Below are positions 53,811 through 62,305 of a stretch of DNA of 64,000 nt, piece after piece. The notes below the pieces were generated by a model. The model saw only the letters and a program-made list of their open reading frames with translations. It was not told the DNA's origin and did no database searches. Each line of letters begins with the position of its first letter. The first letter of the stretch is position 1. The position numbers and the translations under genes are program-made. Origin of the DNA: Syntrophosphaera sp035450685 (GTDB taxonomy: Bacteria > Cloacimonadota > Cloacimonadia > Cloacimonadales > Cloacimonadaceae); the NCBI GenBank assembly GCA_035450685.1, contig DAOTNF010000009.1:1-64000 (forward strand), in the 5' to 3' direction.

Positions 53811-54420
53811 CCGTGTATTGGGCTGCCGAAATCCGTTCGGCAGAGGCAACGGAGTTGCCTGTATTGGAAGAGACCTCCGGTCTCTGTGGCAAACGGATTT
53901 TGCCACCCCAATGTACTGGATCCCGGGTCAAGTGGTTCACGCAGATTTTCGCGGATAAAAGACGCAGATGAGCACGGATTGGGGTTGTGGGGCGCGCTTG
54001 CTTTGGGGTCTGGTGCTTGTTTTTGGGCTTTAAAAAGACTGGATCCCGGCTCGCAGGCCGGGATGACACGGTAGATAGTCTGGTATGGTCTGTTTCGGGG
54101 TCTGGTGCTTGTTTCTGGGTTGGACGCTTGTCCTTGTATCCTGTTTTAATTCGTGTTAATTTGTGTAATTTGTGGATGATTTTAAAAGACTGGATCCCGG
54201 GTCAAGCAAGCTTGCCCGGGATGACACGGTAGATAGTCTGGTATGGTCTGTTTTAGGCTCTGGTGCTTGTTTTTGGGACGGTAGATAGACTGGGGTGATT
54301 TGTTTCGGGGTCTGGTAGGTCTTGTTACGGTGGAACCTTTTCACCATTTCACCTTTCCACCTTTCCACGGCCAATTCACCTTTCCACGGCTATTCCACCT
54401 CTTACAGTTCGTGTAATCCG
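53811..54420. repeat. Four-hairpin module copy 2 and further repeats
   Basis: 53823-53906 holds the four hairpins CTGCCGAA, AGGCAAC, AGAGACC and GTGGCAAA (each with its complement), the inverse of the copy at 32135-32217. Then the CACGCAGATTTTCGCGGATAAAAG unit (53938-53985), two GGATCCCGG hairpin elements (54031-54075 and 54183-54235), and TTTCCACC tandem (54336-54402). The whole gap 53748-54533 has no gene; TTGACA at 54465-54470 is a likely promoter for the next operon. Confidence 0.82.
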
Positions 54421-54533
54421 TGGACAACTATTCTATCAACCACGGGGAGGCACAGTCTTTTTGGTTGACACATTCGCGAGAGGGTCAATTCTTGCATCTG
54501 ACATCTGACGATGAATAAAGTGGGAAGGATGCC

Positions 54534-54692
54534 ATGATTTCGCAAAAGGAAGCCGCTGAACTTTTGGGAGTGAGTTCCAAGGCCTTGTGCCGCTGGAGCG
54601 GCGCGGGGAGCTTGCCTTCCCGCCGTCTGGGAAAGCGCCGTTATCCGGAGCGCGGGAAGCCTGGATCCCTGCCGTGGGAGCGGGTGGAATGA
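54534..54692 (+). CDS. Small helix-turn-helix protein (MerR/excisionase type)
   Basis: A 52-residue protein too short for most gene finders. MISQKEAAELLGVSSKALCR then a turn and LPSRRLGKRRYPE match the HTH_17/excisionase or MerR-like DNA-binding unit (helix-turn-helix followed by a beta wing). A GGAAGG site lies 5 bases before the ATG, and the stop overlaps the next start as ATGA, so it is translationally coupled to the membrane complex genes. It could be their regulator. TTGACA at 54465-54470. Alternatively it is a leader peptide that only sets translation of the following gene; the clear HTH pattern argues against this. Confidence 0.6.
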   Translation: MISQKEAAELLGVSSKALCRWSGAGSLPSRRLGKRRYPERGKPGSLPWERVE

Positions 54693-56674
54693 TGCAGTTG
54701 TATCTCGCCGGAGTCATGGCCATCGTGCTTGGCGGCTTGATCGCCCTGCCGCTCAGAAACGGCCGCCTTTCCTTCGCGGCTGCCTGCGCCGGAATGCTGG
54801 TTGGAGCAGTCCTGACGGCGATTCCCGCGGTCAGGGCGTTGTGGGGAGTTTTCCCGCTGAGCGCGGACTACCACTGGTTCCTGCCCGGGGCTGCCTTTAG
54901 CTACAGGCTGGACTCGCTTTCCGCCTTCTTTTGCCTGCCGGTGCTGCTGATTTCGCCGCTGGCGCTGATCTACGGACGCTCCTATCTGCGAAGCCCGGGC
55001 AGGCGTCCCGGCGTCCACTGGTTTTTCTACAACCTGCTTGCCGCCAGCATGTTGCTGCTTTTGGCCGCGAACAGCGCGCTGCTTTTCCTTATCGTTTGGG
55101 AAGTGATGGCCCTCGCCTCGTTCTTTCTGGTTATGCACGACCACACGGACGCGGAGGTGCGGAAAGCGGGCTGGACCTATCTTATCGCCACGCATGTCGG
55201 AACCGTCGCCCTCCTCGCCTTTTTCGCCATTTTGGGAGGAAGCGCGGGCTCCCTGGATTTTGGCCGCATCGCCGCCACGCAACATGGCGGGAAGTCTGTG
55301 GCGCTGCTTTTTTGGCTGGCGCTGTTTGGATTCGGCGTCAAGGCGGGCTTCATCCCCCTCCATATCTGGTTGCCGGAAGCCCATCCCGCCGCGCCCAGCC
55401 ACGTTTCCGCCCTGATGTCCGGCGTGATGATAAAAACGGGCATCTATGGCTTGCTCCGCGCCCTGCTCCTGCTTGGACAGCCAAGCGCGTGGATGGGCTG
55501 GGTTTTGGTGATCGTGGGCATCGTTTCCGGGGTCGGCGGAGTGCTCTTTGCCCTGGCGCAGCATGACCTGAAGCGGCTGCTGGCCTATCACAGCGTGGAA
55601 AACATCGGGATCATCGCCCTTGGCTTGGGAACCGGAGTTTTGGGACTGGCCTGGCAGATTCCGGCGCTGGCGATCCTCGGCTTTGGCGGAGGACTGCTGC
55701 ACGTGCTCAACCACGCAATCTTCAAGAGCCTGCTCTTCATGGGGGCCGGCTCGGTCATCCACTCCTGCGGAACCAGCAATCTCGAGCTTCTGGGCGGGGT
55801 CATCAAGCGCGCCCGCTGGACCGGAATCACCTTCCTGATCGGCTCCGCGGCGATTTCCGCCCTGCCACCCTTCAACGGCTTTATCAGCGAGTTTTACATC
55901 TACTTTGCCGGAGTGCGGGGCCTGGGAGCCGCCACGCCCGGGCCGGTGATCCTGGCGGTCTGCCTGCTTGCCAGCCTGGCCTTGATCGGCGGCCTGGCCC
56001 TGGCCTGCTTTGCCAAGGCGTTTGGGATAGTTTTCCTGGGCGAACCGCGTTCCGAACTTGCCCACAAGGCGCATGACCCAGGCTGGATGATGCGCCTGCC
56101 GATGCTGCTTTTGAGCCTGCTCTGCCTTCTGATCGGGCTGCTGGCACCGCTGACCCTGTATCTGGTTTTTCCTCCCGTTATTGCCATGGCAGGACTGCCT
56201 GCCATCTTTGACTCCACGCCTTTCCAGCTCACGCAGTCCCTGTCCATCATCGCGTTTCTGCTGGCGCTGCTTTTGGGCAGCGCGGCCTGGTTCCATCTGA
56301 TCCGCCGCTCCTTGCCCCGGGGACGCCAGGAAAGCCGCACCGGAACCTGGGATTGCGGCTATTTGAAGCCCAGCGCCAGGATGCAATACACAGCCTCGTC
56401 CTTTGCCGCTCCCATCACCGGGCTGTTTCAGCGTCTGCTCTGCATCCGCAAGCGGGGAAAGCCTGTGGAAGGCTATTTCCCCGCCTCCGCCAGTTTCCAT
56501 TCCGACACTCCGGATGCCGCGAAGGAAGGGCTTTTCGCCCCCCTCTTCCGGCTGGCGGAACGCTTGATTGCCCCGCTCAGAAAGTTGCAGCACGGCAATC
56601 TGAACGGCTATCTGCTCTATATCGCGGTCACCCTGATCGCGCTGCTGGTCTGGAAGACCGTGGTGGCAAGATGA
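54689..56674 (+). CDS. Antiporter-like membrane subunit (HyfB/NuoL type) of an Ehr complex
   Basis: A 661-residue polytopic protein of the NuoL/M/N and MrpA family, 14-16 helices. Motifs of ion-translocating subunits are visible: WEVMALASFF with the helix-5 glutamate, GVKAGFIPLHIWLPEAHPAA with the helix-7 lysine (K218), SHVSALMSGVMIKTGIYG, and HDLKRLLAYHSVENIGI. It has no lateral HL helix seen clearly; C-terminal stretch about 560-640 is hydrophilic (RRSLPRGRQESRTGTWDCGY), a common feature of HyfB. A longer frame exists; the ATG at 54689 overlaps the HTH gene stop. First structural gene of the complex; expected in the inner membrane to move H+ or Na+. Confidence 0.9.
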   Translation: MMQLYLAGVMAIVLGGLIALPLRNGRLSFAAACAGMLVGAVLTAIPAVRALWGVFPLSADYHWFLPGAAFSYRLDSLSAFFCLPVLLISPLALIYGRSYLRSPGRRPGVHWFFYNLLAASMLLLLAANSALLFLIVWEVMALASFFLVMHDHTDAEVRKAGWTYLIATHVGTVALLAFFAILGGSAGSLDFGRIAATQHGGKSVALLFWLALFGFGVKAGFIPLHIWLPEAHPAAPSHVSALMSGVMIKTGIYGLLRALLLLGQPSAWMGWVLVIVGIVSGVGGVLFALAQHDLKRLLAYHSVENIGIIALGLGTGVLGLAWQIPALAILGFGGGLLHVLNHAIFKSLLFMGAGSVIHSCGTSNLELLGGVIKRARWTGITFLIGSAAISALPPFNGFISEFYIYFAGVRGLGAATPGPVILAVCLLASLALIGGLALACFAKAFGIVFLGEPRSELAHKAHDPGWMMRLPMLLLSLLCLLIGLLAPLTLYLVFPPVIAMAGLPAIFDSTPFQLTQSLSIIAFLLALLLGSAAWFHLIRRSLPRGRQESRTGTWDCGYLKPSARMQYTASSFAAPITGLFQRLLCIRKRGKPVEGYFPASASFHSDTPDAAKEGLFAPLFRLAERLIAPLRKLQHGNLNGYLLYIAVTLIALLVWKTVVAR

Positions 56675-57594
56675 GCGCCCTTTCCTGGATCTTTCCCCTC
56701 TGCGGCTGGCTGCTGGCGCCGCTGATGGTGGGCGTGATCAACAGGGTCAAGGCCATAATGGCGGGACGCCGCGGCCCCTCGCTCTTTCAGCTTTACCGCG
56801 ATCTCTTCAAGCTGCTGCGCAAGGGATCGGTTTACAGCGAGACCTCCACCCTCATTCTGCGCCTGGCTCCGGCCGTGATCCTCGTTTGCGTGGTGCTGGC
56901 CACCCTGATCCTGCCTTGGGGCGGATTGCCCGCTCCGGTCTCGTTTGCCGGGGATTTCATCCTCCTGGTCTATCTTTTGGCGTTGTCCCGCTTTGCCACG
57001 GTGCTTGCCGCTTTGGATACCGGCTCCGCCTTTGAGGGGATGGGCGCCAGCCGCGAAGTCCTCTTTTCCGCCCTGGCGGAACCCGCTCTGATGCTGGGTT
57101 TTCTGGTGCTGATCCTGCATACCGGCAGCCAGGGACTCTCGGATATTTCCTCCGGGATCGGGCTGGCGGATTGGCAGAACTCCGCTCCGGCGCTGAGCAT
57201 GGTCGCCCTGGCCTGGTTCTTTGTGCTGCTCACGGAAAACTGCCGCATCCCCGTGGATGATCCGACCACACATCTGGAGCTGACCATGATCCACGAGGTG
57301 ATGATTCTGGATTACAGCGGGCCAGACCTCGCCTTCGTGGAATACGCGTCCGCGCTGAAGCTTTGGATTTTCGGCGGGCTGCTGGTGAATCTGTTCCTGC
57401 CGCTGCCCTTTGCCAAGCCTTGTTTGCAAGCCGGAGTCTTTATCCTGGGAATCTTTCTGGTGGCCGTGCTGGTTGGACTCACGGAGTCCGTGATGGCGCG
57501 GCTCAAGCTGCTCAATGTGCCAAAAGTCCTGGCCGGGTCTGCCGCCCTGAGCCTGATCGCCCTGATGCTGAAGCTGGTGGAGTATTACCAATGA
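56671..57594 (+). CDS. NuoH-like membrane subunit (HyfC/EchB type)
   Basis: A 307-residue membrane protein, about eight helices, of the NuoH/HyfC family that links the hydrophilic arm to the ion-pumping subunits. Conserved loops: GRRGPSLFQLYRDLFKLLRKG, ALDTGSAFEGMGASREVLFSAL, and RIPVDDPTTHLELTMIHEVM with the conserved acidic residues. The ATG at 56671 overlaps the stop of the previous gene as ATGA; the next gene does the same. Confidence 0.9.
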   Translation: MSALSWIFPLCGWLLAPLMVGVINRVKAIMAGRRGPSLFQLYRDLFKLLRKGSVYSETSTLILRLAPAVILVCVVLATLILPWGGLPAPVSFAGDFILLVYLLALSRFATVLAALDTGSAFEGMGASREVLFSALAEPALMLGFLVLILHTGSQGLSDISSGIGLADWQNSAPALSMVALAWFFVLLTENCRIPVDDPTTHLELTMIHEVMILDYSGPDLAFVEYASALKLWIFGGLLVNLFLPLPFAKPCLQAGVFILGIFLVAVLVGLTESVMARLKLLNVPKVLAGSAALSLIALMLKLVEYYQ

Positions 57595-58235
57595 GCGCCA
57601 TCCCCGTGATCGTCATCCTTTCCTGCCTGTTCATCCTTGGCTCCAGCCGCCCCCGGGTCGCGGTCAGAGTCGTGGCAGTCCAGGGCTTTTTCCTGGGGCT
57701 GCTGCCCCTTCTGCGCGCCGGCAAAGACCTCTCCGCCGGAATCCTTATCCTGGGCTTGAGCGGGATGGCGGTGAAAGGCCTGCTACTGCCCCTGCTGATG
57801 AGCGCCGTCCTTCACCGGACGGGCATCCAGAGGGAATCCGACCCTCCTGTTGGCTATGGCGCTTCGTTGGTGATCGGGGTGCTGCTTTTGGGCCTGGCCG
57901 CCTGGCTTGCCGTGAGCATCGGTTTTCCGCCCCAGACCTCGCTGCCGTTGACCGTTACGGCCTTTTTCCTGATCATGGTGGGGCTGTTTTTGCTGATCGG
58001 GCGCCACCTGGCGATCATGCAGTCCCTGGCCTATCTGGTGCTGGAAAACGGGGTTTACGCCCTGGGCGTCAGCATCAGCCTGGAGCTGCCTTTGGCGGTG
58101 GAACTGGGCATCATGCTGGACGTCTTTGTGGCGGTGTTCCTGATGGGCAACCTGCTCTTCCATCTGGACAGGGAGTTTCAGCCCGCGGAAGCTGCCCAAT
58201 CCCCGGAGCAGTCCGGGCATGAGGAGGAAGCGTGA
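57591..58235 (+). CDS. HyfE-like membrane subunit
   Basis: A 214-residue membrane protein with about six helices, resembling HyfE (a NuoK-like subunit with extra helices). Conserved core: GRHLAIMQSLAYLVLENGVYALG (glutamate in the helix) and AVELGIMLDVFVAVFLMGNL. ATGA overlap with the previous gene; its stop overlaps the GTG of the next. The C-terminal tail is acidic. Typical for the hydrogenase-4 and Ehr families. Confidence 0.87.
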   Translation: MSAIPVIVILSCLFILGSSRPRVAVRVVAVQGFFLGLLPLLRAGKDLSAGILILGLSGMAVKGLLLPLLMSAVLHRTGIQRESDPPVGYGASLVIGVLLLGLAAWLAVSIGFPPQTSLPLTVTAFFLIMVGLFLLIGRHLAIMQSLAYLVLENGVYALGVSISLELPLAVELGIMLDVFVAVFLMGNLLFHLDREFQPAEAAQSPEQSGHEEEA

Positions 58236-59698
58236 GCCTACTGCTGCTGATCATCCTCATCCCCGCCGTTGCCGGACTGATCGCGTTTTTCCTGCCGAAC
58301 GACGGACTCCGCCGCTGGCTTTGGATTTGCGCCGCTTTCGCCCATCTGGGGCTCTCACTCTGGGCTTCATTTTTCGCGCCCGGGCTTCCGGGCTCCGCCT
58401 GGATCGGGATGGACGCCCTCAGCGCGGTGTTCCTTTCCCTCACCAGTTTCCTTTTCGCGCTGGTAACCATCTACGGCTGCGGCTATGTGGCGCGCGAGCC
58501 TGCCGACCAGGGGCCTCTGCCGGAAAGCGGGATGTTGCTCAAAAACACCTCCGAATCCGTGTTTACGGGCAGCCTGCTGCTGTTTCTCGCCACCATGAGC
58601 CTGGCCATCCTCAGCCGCAATTTCGGCTTGCAGTGGATGGCGATCGAAGCCACCACCCTCGCCAGCGCGCCGTTGATCTACTATCACCACAACCGCAGTT
58701 CCCTCGCCGCCGCGTGGAAGTATCTGATCCTCTGTTCCGTGGGCATCGCGATCGCCCTGGCGGGAATCTTTTTCATCAGCCTGTCCCTACCCGCCGGGAT
58801 GCAGGATATCGGACTGGCGGCCTTGCTGAACAACGCCCCCGCCCTCAACCACAAATGGCTGGAGCTGGCCTTTCTGCTGATGCTGGTGGGTTACGGCACC
58901 AAGATGGGGCTGGCGCCCCTGCACAACTGGCTGCCGGACGCCCACAGCGAGGCCTCTTCGCCAGTCTCCGCCCTGCTTTCCGGAGCTTTGCTCAACTGCG
59001 CCTTTCTGGGCATCCTGCGCATCCAGCAGGTCTGCGCCGCCGCGGGGATGGCATCTTTCGGCCAGGGACTGCTGCTCTTTTTCGGCCTCATCACGATGGG
59101 CACCGCCTGCGTTTTCCTGCTTGGGCAGAGGGACTATAAACGCCTGCTGGCCTATAGCAGCGTGGAACACATGGGCATCCTCGCCCTGGGGGTGGGGTTG
59201 GGAGGACTTGGAGCCTTTGGCGCCTTGCTGCACATGATCAACCACTCCCTTTCCAAAACCATGCTCTTCCTGACCGCGGGTAACATCCACTCCCGTTTCC
59301 ACACCAAGGACAGCCGCCAGATCAGCGGACTGGGGCGCCTGATGCCCTTCACGGGAACCCTCTGGCTGGCAGGTTTTCTGGCGATTGCCGGATCGCCGCC
59401 CTTTGGCACCTTCATCAGCGAATTCACCATCCTGCGCGCCGCCGCCTTCAACCGCAACTGGCTGGCTTTGGCGCTCTATCTGCTCTTTCTGGCAGCCGCT
59501 TTCATCGGCATGGCCACCGTCTTTCTCAGGATGTATTTTGGAGAGCCGGCCGCCGCTCCCCGCCGTGAAAACCGTAGCGCCGTGATTCCCATTTTGATCC
59601 TCTGCCTTGCGGCGCTCACCCTCGGCCTCTGGCTGCCCGGGCCTTTGGGAGCCAGGCTTGCCGAAGCCGCCACGCTGATTGGAGGAGTTGCACGATGA
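58232..59698 (+). CDS. Antiporter-like membrane subunit (HyfF/NuoN type)
   Basis: A 488-residue polytopic protein of the NuoM/N and HyfF family, about 14 helices. Motifs: GTKMGLAPLHNWLPDAHSEA with the lysine, SSPVSALLSGALLN, and QRDYKRLLAYSSVEHMGIL. It starts with GTG (GTGA overlap with the preceding stop); the upstream GAGGAAG is a reasonable ribosome site. This is the second antiporter-like subunit of the complex. Together with the HyfB-like one it gives two possible ion channels. Confidence 0.9.
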   Translation: MSLLLLIILIPAVAGLIAFFLPNDGLRRWLWICAAFAHLGLSLWASFFAPGLPGSAWIGMDALSAVFLSLTSFLFALVTIYGCGYVAREPADQGPLPESGMLLKNTSESVFTGSLLLFLATMSLAILSRNFGLQWMAIEATTLASAPLIYYHHNRSSLAAAWKYLILCSVGIAIALAGIFFISLSLPAGMQDIGLAALLNNAPALNHKWLELAFLLMLVGYGTKMGLAPLHNWLPDAHSEASSPVSALLSGALLNCAFLGILRIQQVCAAAGMASFGQGLLLFFGLITMGTACVFLLGQRDYKRLLAYSSVEHMGILALGVGLGGLGAFGALLHMINHSLSKTMLFLTAGNIHSRFHTKDSRQISGLGRLMPFTGTLWLAGFLAIAGSPPFGTFISEFTILRAAAFNRNWLALALYLLFLAAAFIGMATVFLRMYFGEPAAAPRRENRSAVIPILILCLAALTLGLWLPGPLGARLAEAATLIGGVAR

Positions 59699-61194
59699 CC
59701 ACCACCTGCCGCCTCAAAAATGGCCAGGCTTTGCCCCTGCGCGAGCTTCCCCGCCTTGATCTAACAGATTTCCGCGCCAGGCTTGACGGCAGCCTCTCCC
59801 AAAACTCCCGCGTGGCCTCCTTCTTTGGTATGCCCGAAGGGGATGGGATACTGCTGATCGCCGTTCTGGCGCAGGATTCGCAAGGCTGCCTGGAACTCCT
59901 CTCGACCCTCGTTGGGGACAGCTATCCCTCGCTGACCCCCGACCTGCCCCAGTTGCATTGGTTTGAGCGCGAAATCCACGAGCAGTGGGGCGTTACCCCC
60001 ATCGGCCACCCCTGGCTGAAGCCGATACGCTTCCACGCACCCTACCGCCAGACGGGGAACAGCCCGGAGCAAATCCTGCCTGGCGTCACGGACTACTTTC
60101 AGGTTCAGGGCGAGGAGATTCACGAGGTCGCCGTCGGCCCCGTACACGCCGGCATAATCGAGCCAGGACACTTCCGATTCCAGTGCCACGGCGAGGACGT
60201 TTTGCATCTGGAAATCGAGCTTGGCTATCAGCACCGGGGCATCGAAGCCGCCCTGCGCCGCGATCCCGGCCTGCGCGGAATCCACTATATGGAGACCCTG
60301 GCGGGCGACACCACGATCAGCCACGCCACCGCCTGGTGCATGAACCTGGAAGCACTTTCCGGAACGCAGCCCCCGCCCCGCGCGCAGTTGCTCCGCGCCA
60401 TCGCTTTGGAACTGGAACGGATCGCCAACCACACCGGAGACTTGGGCGCCCTCGCCGGAGACGTCGGATTTTTGCCCACTTCTTCGTTCTGCGGCAGGCT
60501 GCGCGGCGATTTCCTCAACCTCACCGCCCTGCTCTGCGGAAACCGTTTCGGACGCAATCTGGTGCGTCCTGGCGGACTGCTGCGTGACGTCCCGGAGCCA
60601 GCCCTCACCACCCTGAAAGACAGGCTTTCGCCCCTTTTGGAGAGCCTCACGGATGCCGTCAACCTGCTTTGGGAAACGCCTTCCGTGATGTCCCGCCTGG
60701 CAGGAACCGGTCCCGTCAGCCGCGCCGACGCCCTCGCCCTGGGACTCTGCGGCATGGCGGCACGGGCTTGCGGCATCGATCAGGACTTGCGCCGCGACCA
60801 CCCCTGGGGCGCCTACGCGTCTTTGGAATCCCCCGCCGTAACCGTGCCCACGGGCGACGTCTATGCCCGCGCCAGAGTCCGCTGGCTGGAGATCCAAAAC
60901 TCGGTCGCCTTCATCCGGAAAGCCCTCGCCGCCCTCGAGCCAGGCCCGGTATCGCAATCCCTTCCCGCCTCGCAAGCGGAGCAAATCGCCGTCTCGCTGG
61001 TGGAAGGCTGGCGCGGCGAAATCTGCCATGTGGCGGTCACCAGTGCCGCGGGCTCCTTCCGCCACTACAAGGTCACCGATCCCTCCTTCCACAACTGGTT
61101 TGGCCTGGCAATGGCCTTGCGGGACCAGCAGATTTCAGATTTTCCCCTGATCAACAAGAGCTTCAACCTTTCCTACTGCGGCCACGACCTATGA
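59695..61194 (+). CDS. Fused NuoC-NuoD large subunit lacking the Ni-Fe cysteines
   Basis: A 499-residue fusion: residues 1-about 125 resemble NuoC (HWFEREIHEQWGVTPIGHPWLKP) and 130-499 resemble NuoD/HyfG large subunits (AVGPVHAGIIEPGHFRF, ELGYQHRGIE). In [NiFe] hydrogenases the metal site needs CxxC near the N-terminus of the large domain and again at the end. Here the first motif is ETLAGDTTISHAT (AGDT at 203-206) and the last is NLSYCGHDL with one cysteine only (C495). So no Ni-Fe site can form. Such subunits mark Ehr complexes. Its ATG overlaps the previous stop. Not a hydrogenase. Confidence 0.9.
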   Translation: MTTTCRLKNGQALPLRELPRLDLTDFRARLDGSLSQNSRVASFFGMPEGDGILLIAVLAQDSQGCLELLSTLVGDSYPSLTPDLPQLHWFEREIHEQWGVTPIGHPWLKPIRFHAPYRQTGNSPEQILPGVTDYFQVQGEEIHEVAVGPVHAGIIEPGHFRFQCHGEDVLHLEIELGYQHRGIEAALRRDPGLRGIHYMETLAGDTTISHATAWCMNLEALSGTQPPPRAQLLRAIALELERIANHTGDLGALAGDVGFLPTSSFCGRLRGDFLNLTALLCGNRFGRNLVRPGGLLRDVPEPALTTLKDRLSPLLESLTDAVNLLWETPSVMSRLAGTGPVSRADALALGLCGMAARACGIDQDLRRDHPWGAYASLESPAVTVPTGDVYARARVRWLEIQNSVAFIRKALAALEPGPVSQSLPASQAEQIAVSLVEGWRGEICHVAVTSAAGSFRHYKVTDPSFHNWFGLAMALRDQQISDFPLINKSFNLSYCGHDL

Positions 61195-61204
61195 GGAACC
61201 CGCC

Positions 61205-61951
61205 ATGCTGAAAATCATCCGTGCCCGCCTCAGACAAGGCTTTCACACCTCCGACTACCCGGCTTCCGACCCCGTTTTACCGGAACTCTTTCTGGGTTTG
61301 CCCCAGATTCGGCAATGTGCCGCAGACTGCCGTCTCTGCGAGGGAATCTGCCCCACGGGAGCCATCTCCCTAAAGGATGGCCGCCCGGAGCTTGACCTCG
61401 GACTCTGCATCTTTTGCGGAGCCTGCGAAAGGAACTGCCCCCATCAGGCGATAGTCTTTTCCCGCGATCACCGCCTGGCAGCCAACCGCCGCGAAGACCT
61501 GGTTTGCCCTGATTCATTCCGCCTGGCACGGGAACTGGAAGACCGCAGCAAAAGGATCTTCGGCCGCTCGCTCAAACTCCGCCAGGTCAGCGCCGCGGGC
61601 TGCAACGCCTGCGAAGCGGACACCAACGTCCTGAACACCCTGGTCTATGATCTGGGACGCTTCGGCATCAAGTTTGTTGCCTCGCCCCGCCATGCCGACG
61701 GCATTCTGGTCACCGGCCCCGTCAGCGAAAACATGCGCGAAGCCCTGCTAAAAACCTACGCCGCGGTGCCGGAACCCAAACTAGTGATCGTAGTCGGAGC
61801 TTGCGCCATTTCCGGCGGCATCTACAGCGGGCATCCCGAGACCCATGACGGCGCGGCTGGCCTCCTGCCCGTTGACCTCTTCATTCCTGGCTGTCCGCCG
61901 CATCCATACACGATTCTGGACGGCCTGCTGCGCCTGATCGGCAGGCTCTGA
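61205..61951 (+). CDS. Fused NuoI-NuoB iron-sulfur subunit
   Basis: A 248-residue protein joining a two-cluster ferredoxin domain and a small-subunit domain. The first half has C38, C42, C45, C49 (one CxxxCxxCxxxC set) and C68, C71, C74, C78 (CxxCxxCxxxCP), giving two [4Fe-4S] clusters (NuoI/HyfH-like). The second half has C133 and C136 (AGCNACEAD), C200 (VVGACAIS) and C230 (IPGCPPHPY), the NuoB/HyfI-type cluster. HyfH and HyfI are normally separate chains. It starts 10 bases after the large subunit gene with a GAGGAAC site. Last gene of the operon. Electrons from ferredoxin-like donors would pass through it. Confidence 0.9.
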   Translation: MLKIIRARLRQGFHTSDYPASDPVLPELFLGLPQIRQCAADCRLCEGICPTGAISLKDGRPELDLGLCIFCGACERNCPHQAIVFSRDHRLAANRREDLVCPDSFRLARELEDRSKRIFGRSLKLRQVSAAGCNACEADTNVLNTLVYDLGRFGIKFVASPRHADGILVTGPVSENMREALLKTYAAVPEPKLVIVVGACAISGGIYSGHPETHDGAAGLLPVDLFIPGCPPHPYTILDGLLRLIGRL

Positions 61952-62305
61952 TAAAGGTGAAATAGAACGCGGATAACAGGATCGACAAGATCATCAGGAT
62001 TTATGATTGGGGAATGGTCTGTTTCGGGTTGGGTGGCAGCGCAATCACGTATTTCACGCAGATATACGCGGATAAAAGGCGCAGATGAGCGCGGACTGGT
62101 GTTGTGTTGGGGCTGTCTGGTTGTTTCTAAAAGACTGGATCCCGGGTCAAGCCCGGGATGACACGGCATTGTAGTCTGGGGGACTTGTTCTGGGCTATGT
62201 CCACCATCAACACGTCACCACGACATCACAGCACCACGAGAGTCTATCTGGGGCACCTTTCCACCTTTCCACCTTTCCACCTTTCCACCTCATATATTTC
62301 GTGGA
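61952..62305. repeat. Intergenic repeat mosaic
   Basis: 62052-62100 CACGCAGATATACGCGGATAAAAG...GCGGACTGG unit; 62129-62170 the shortest GGATCCCGGGTCAAGCCCGGGATGACAC hairpin of the family; 62251-62289 TTTCCACC tandem. No gene. Confidence 0.75.

Noticed and set aside
54641..56593. 650-codon minus-strand frame opposite the antiporter-like subunit
   Set aside because: Very hydrophilic Q/G/R-rich product, mirror image of a membrane protein gene.
59695..61194. Annotation of the large subunit as an active group 4 [NiFe] hydrogenase
   Set aside because: Both pairs of metal-binding cysteines are missing; hence Ehr-type.
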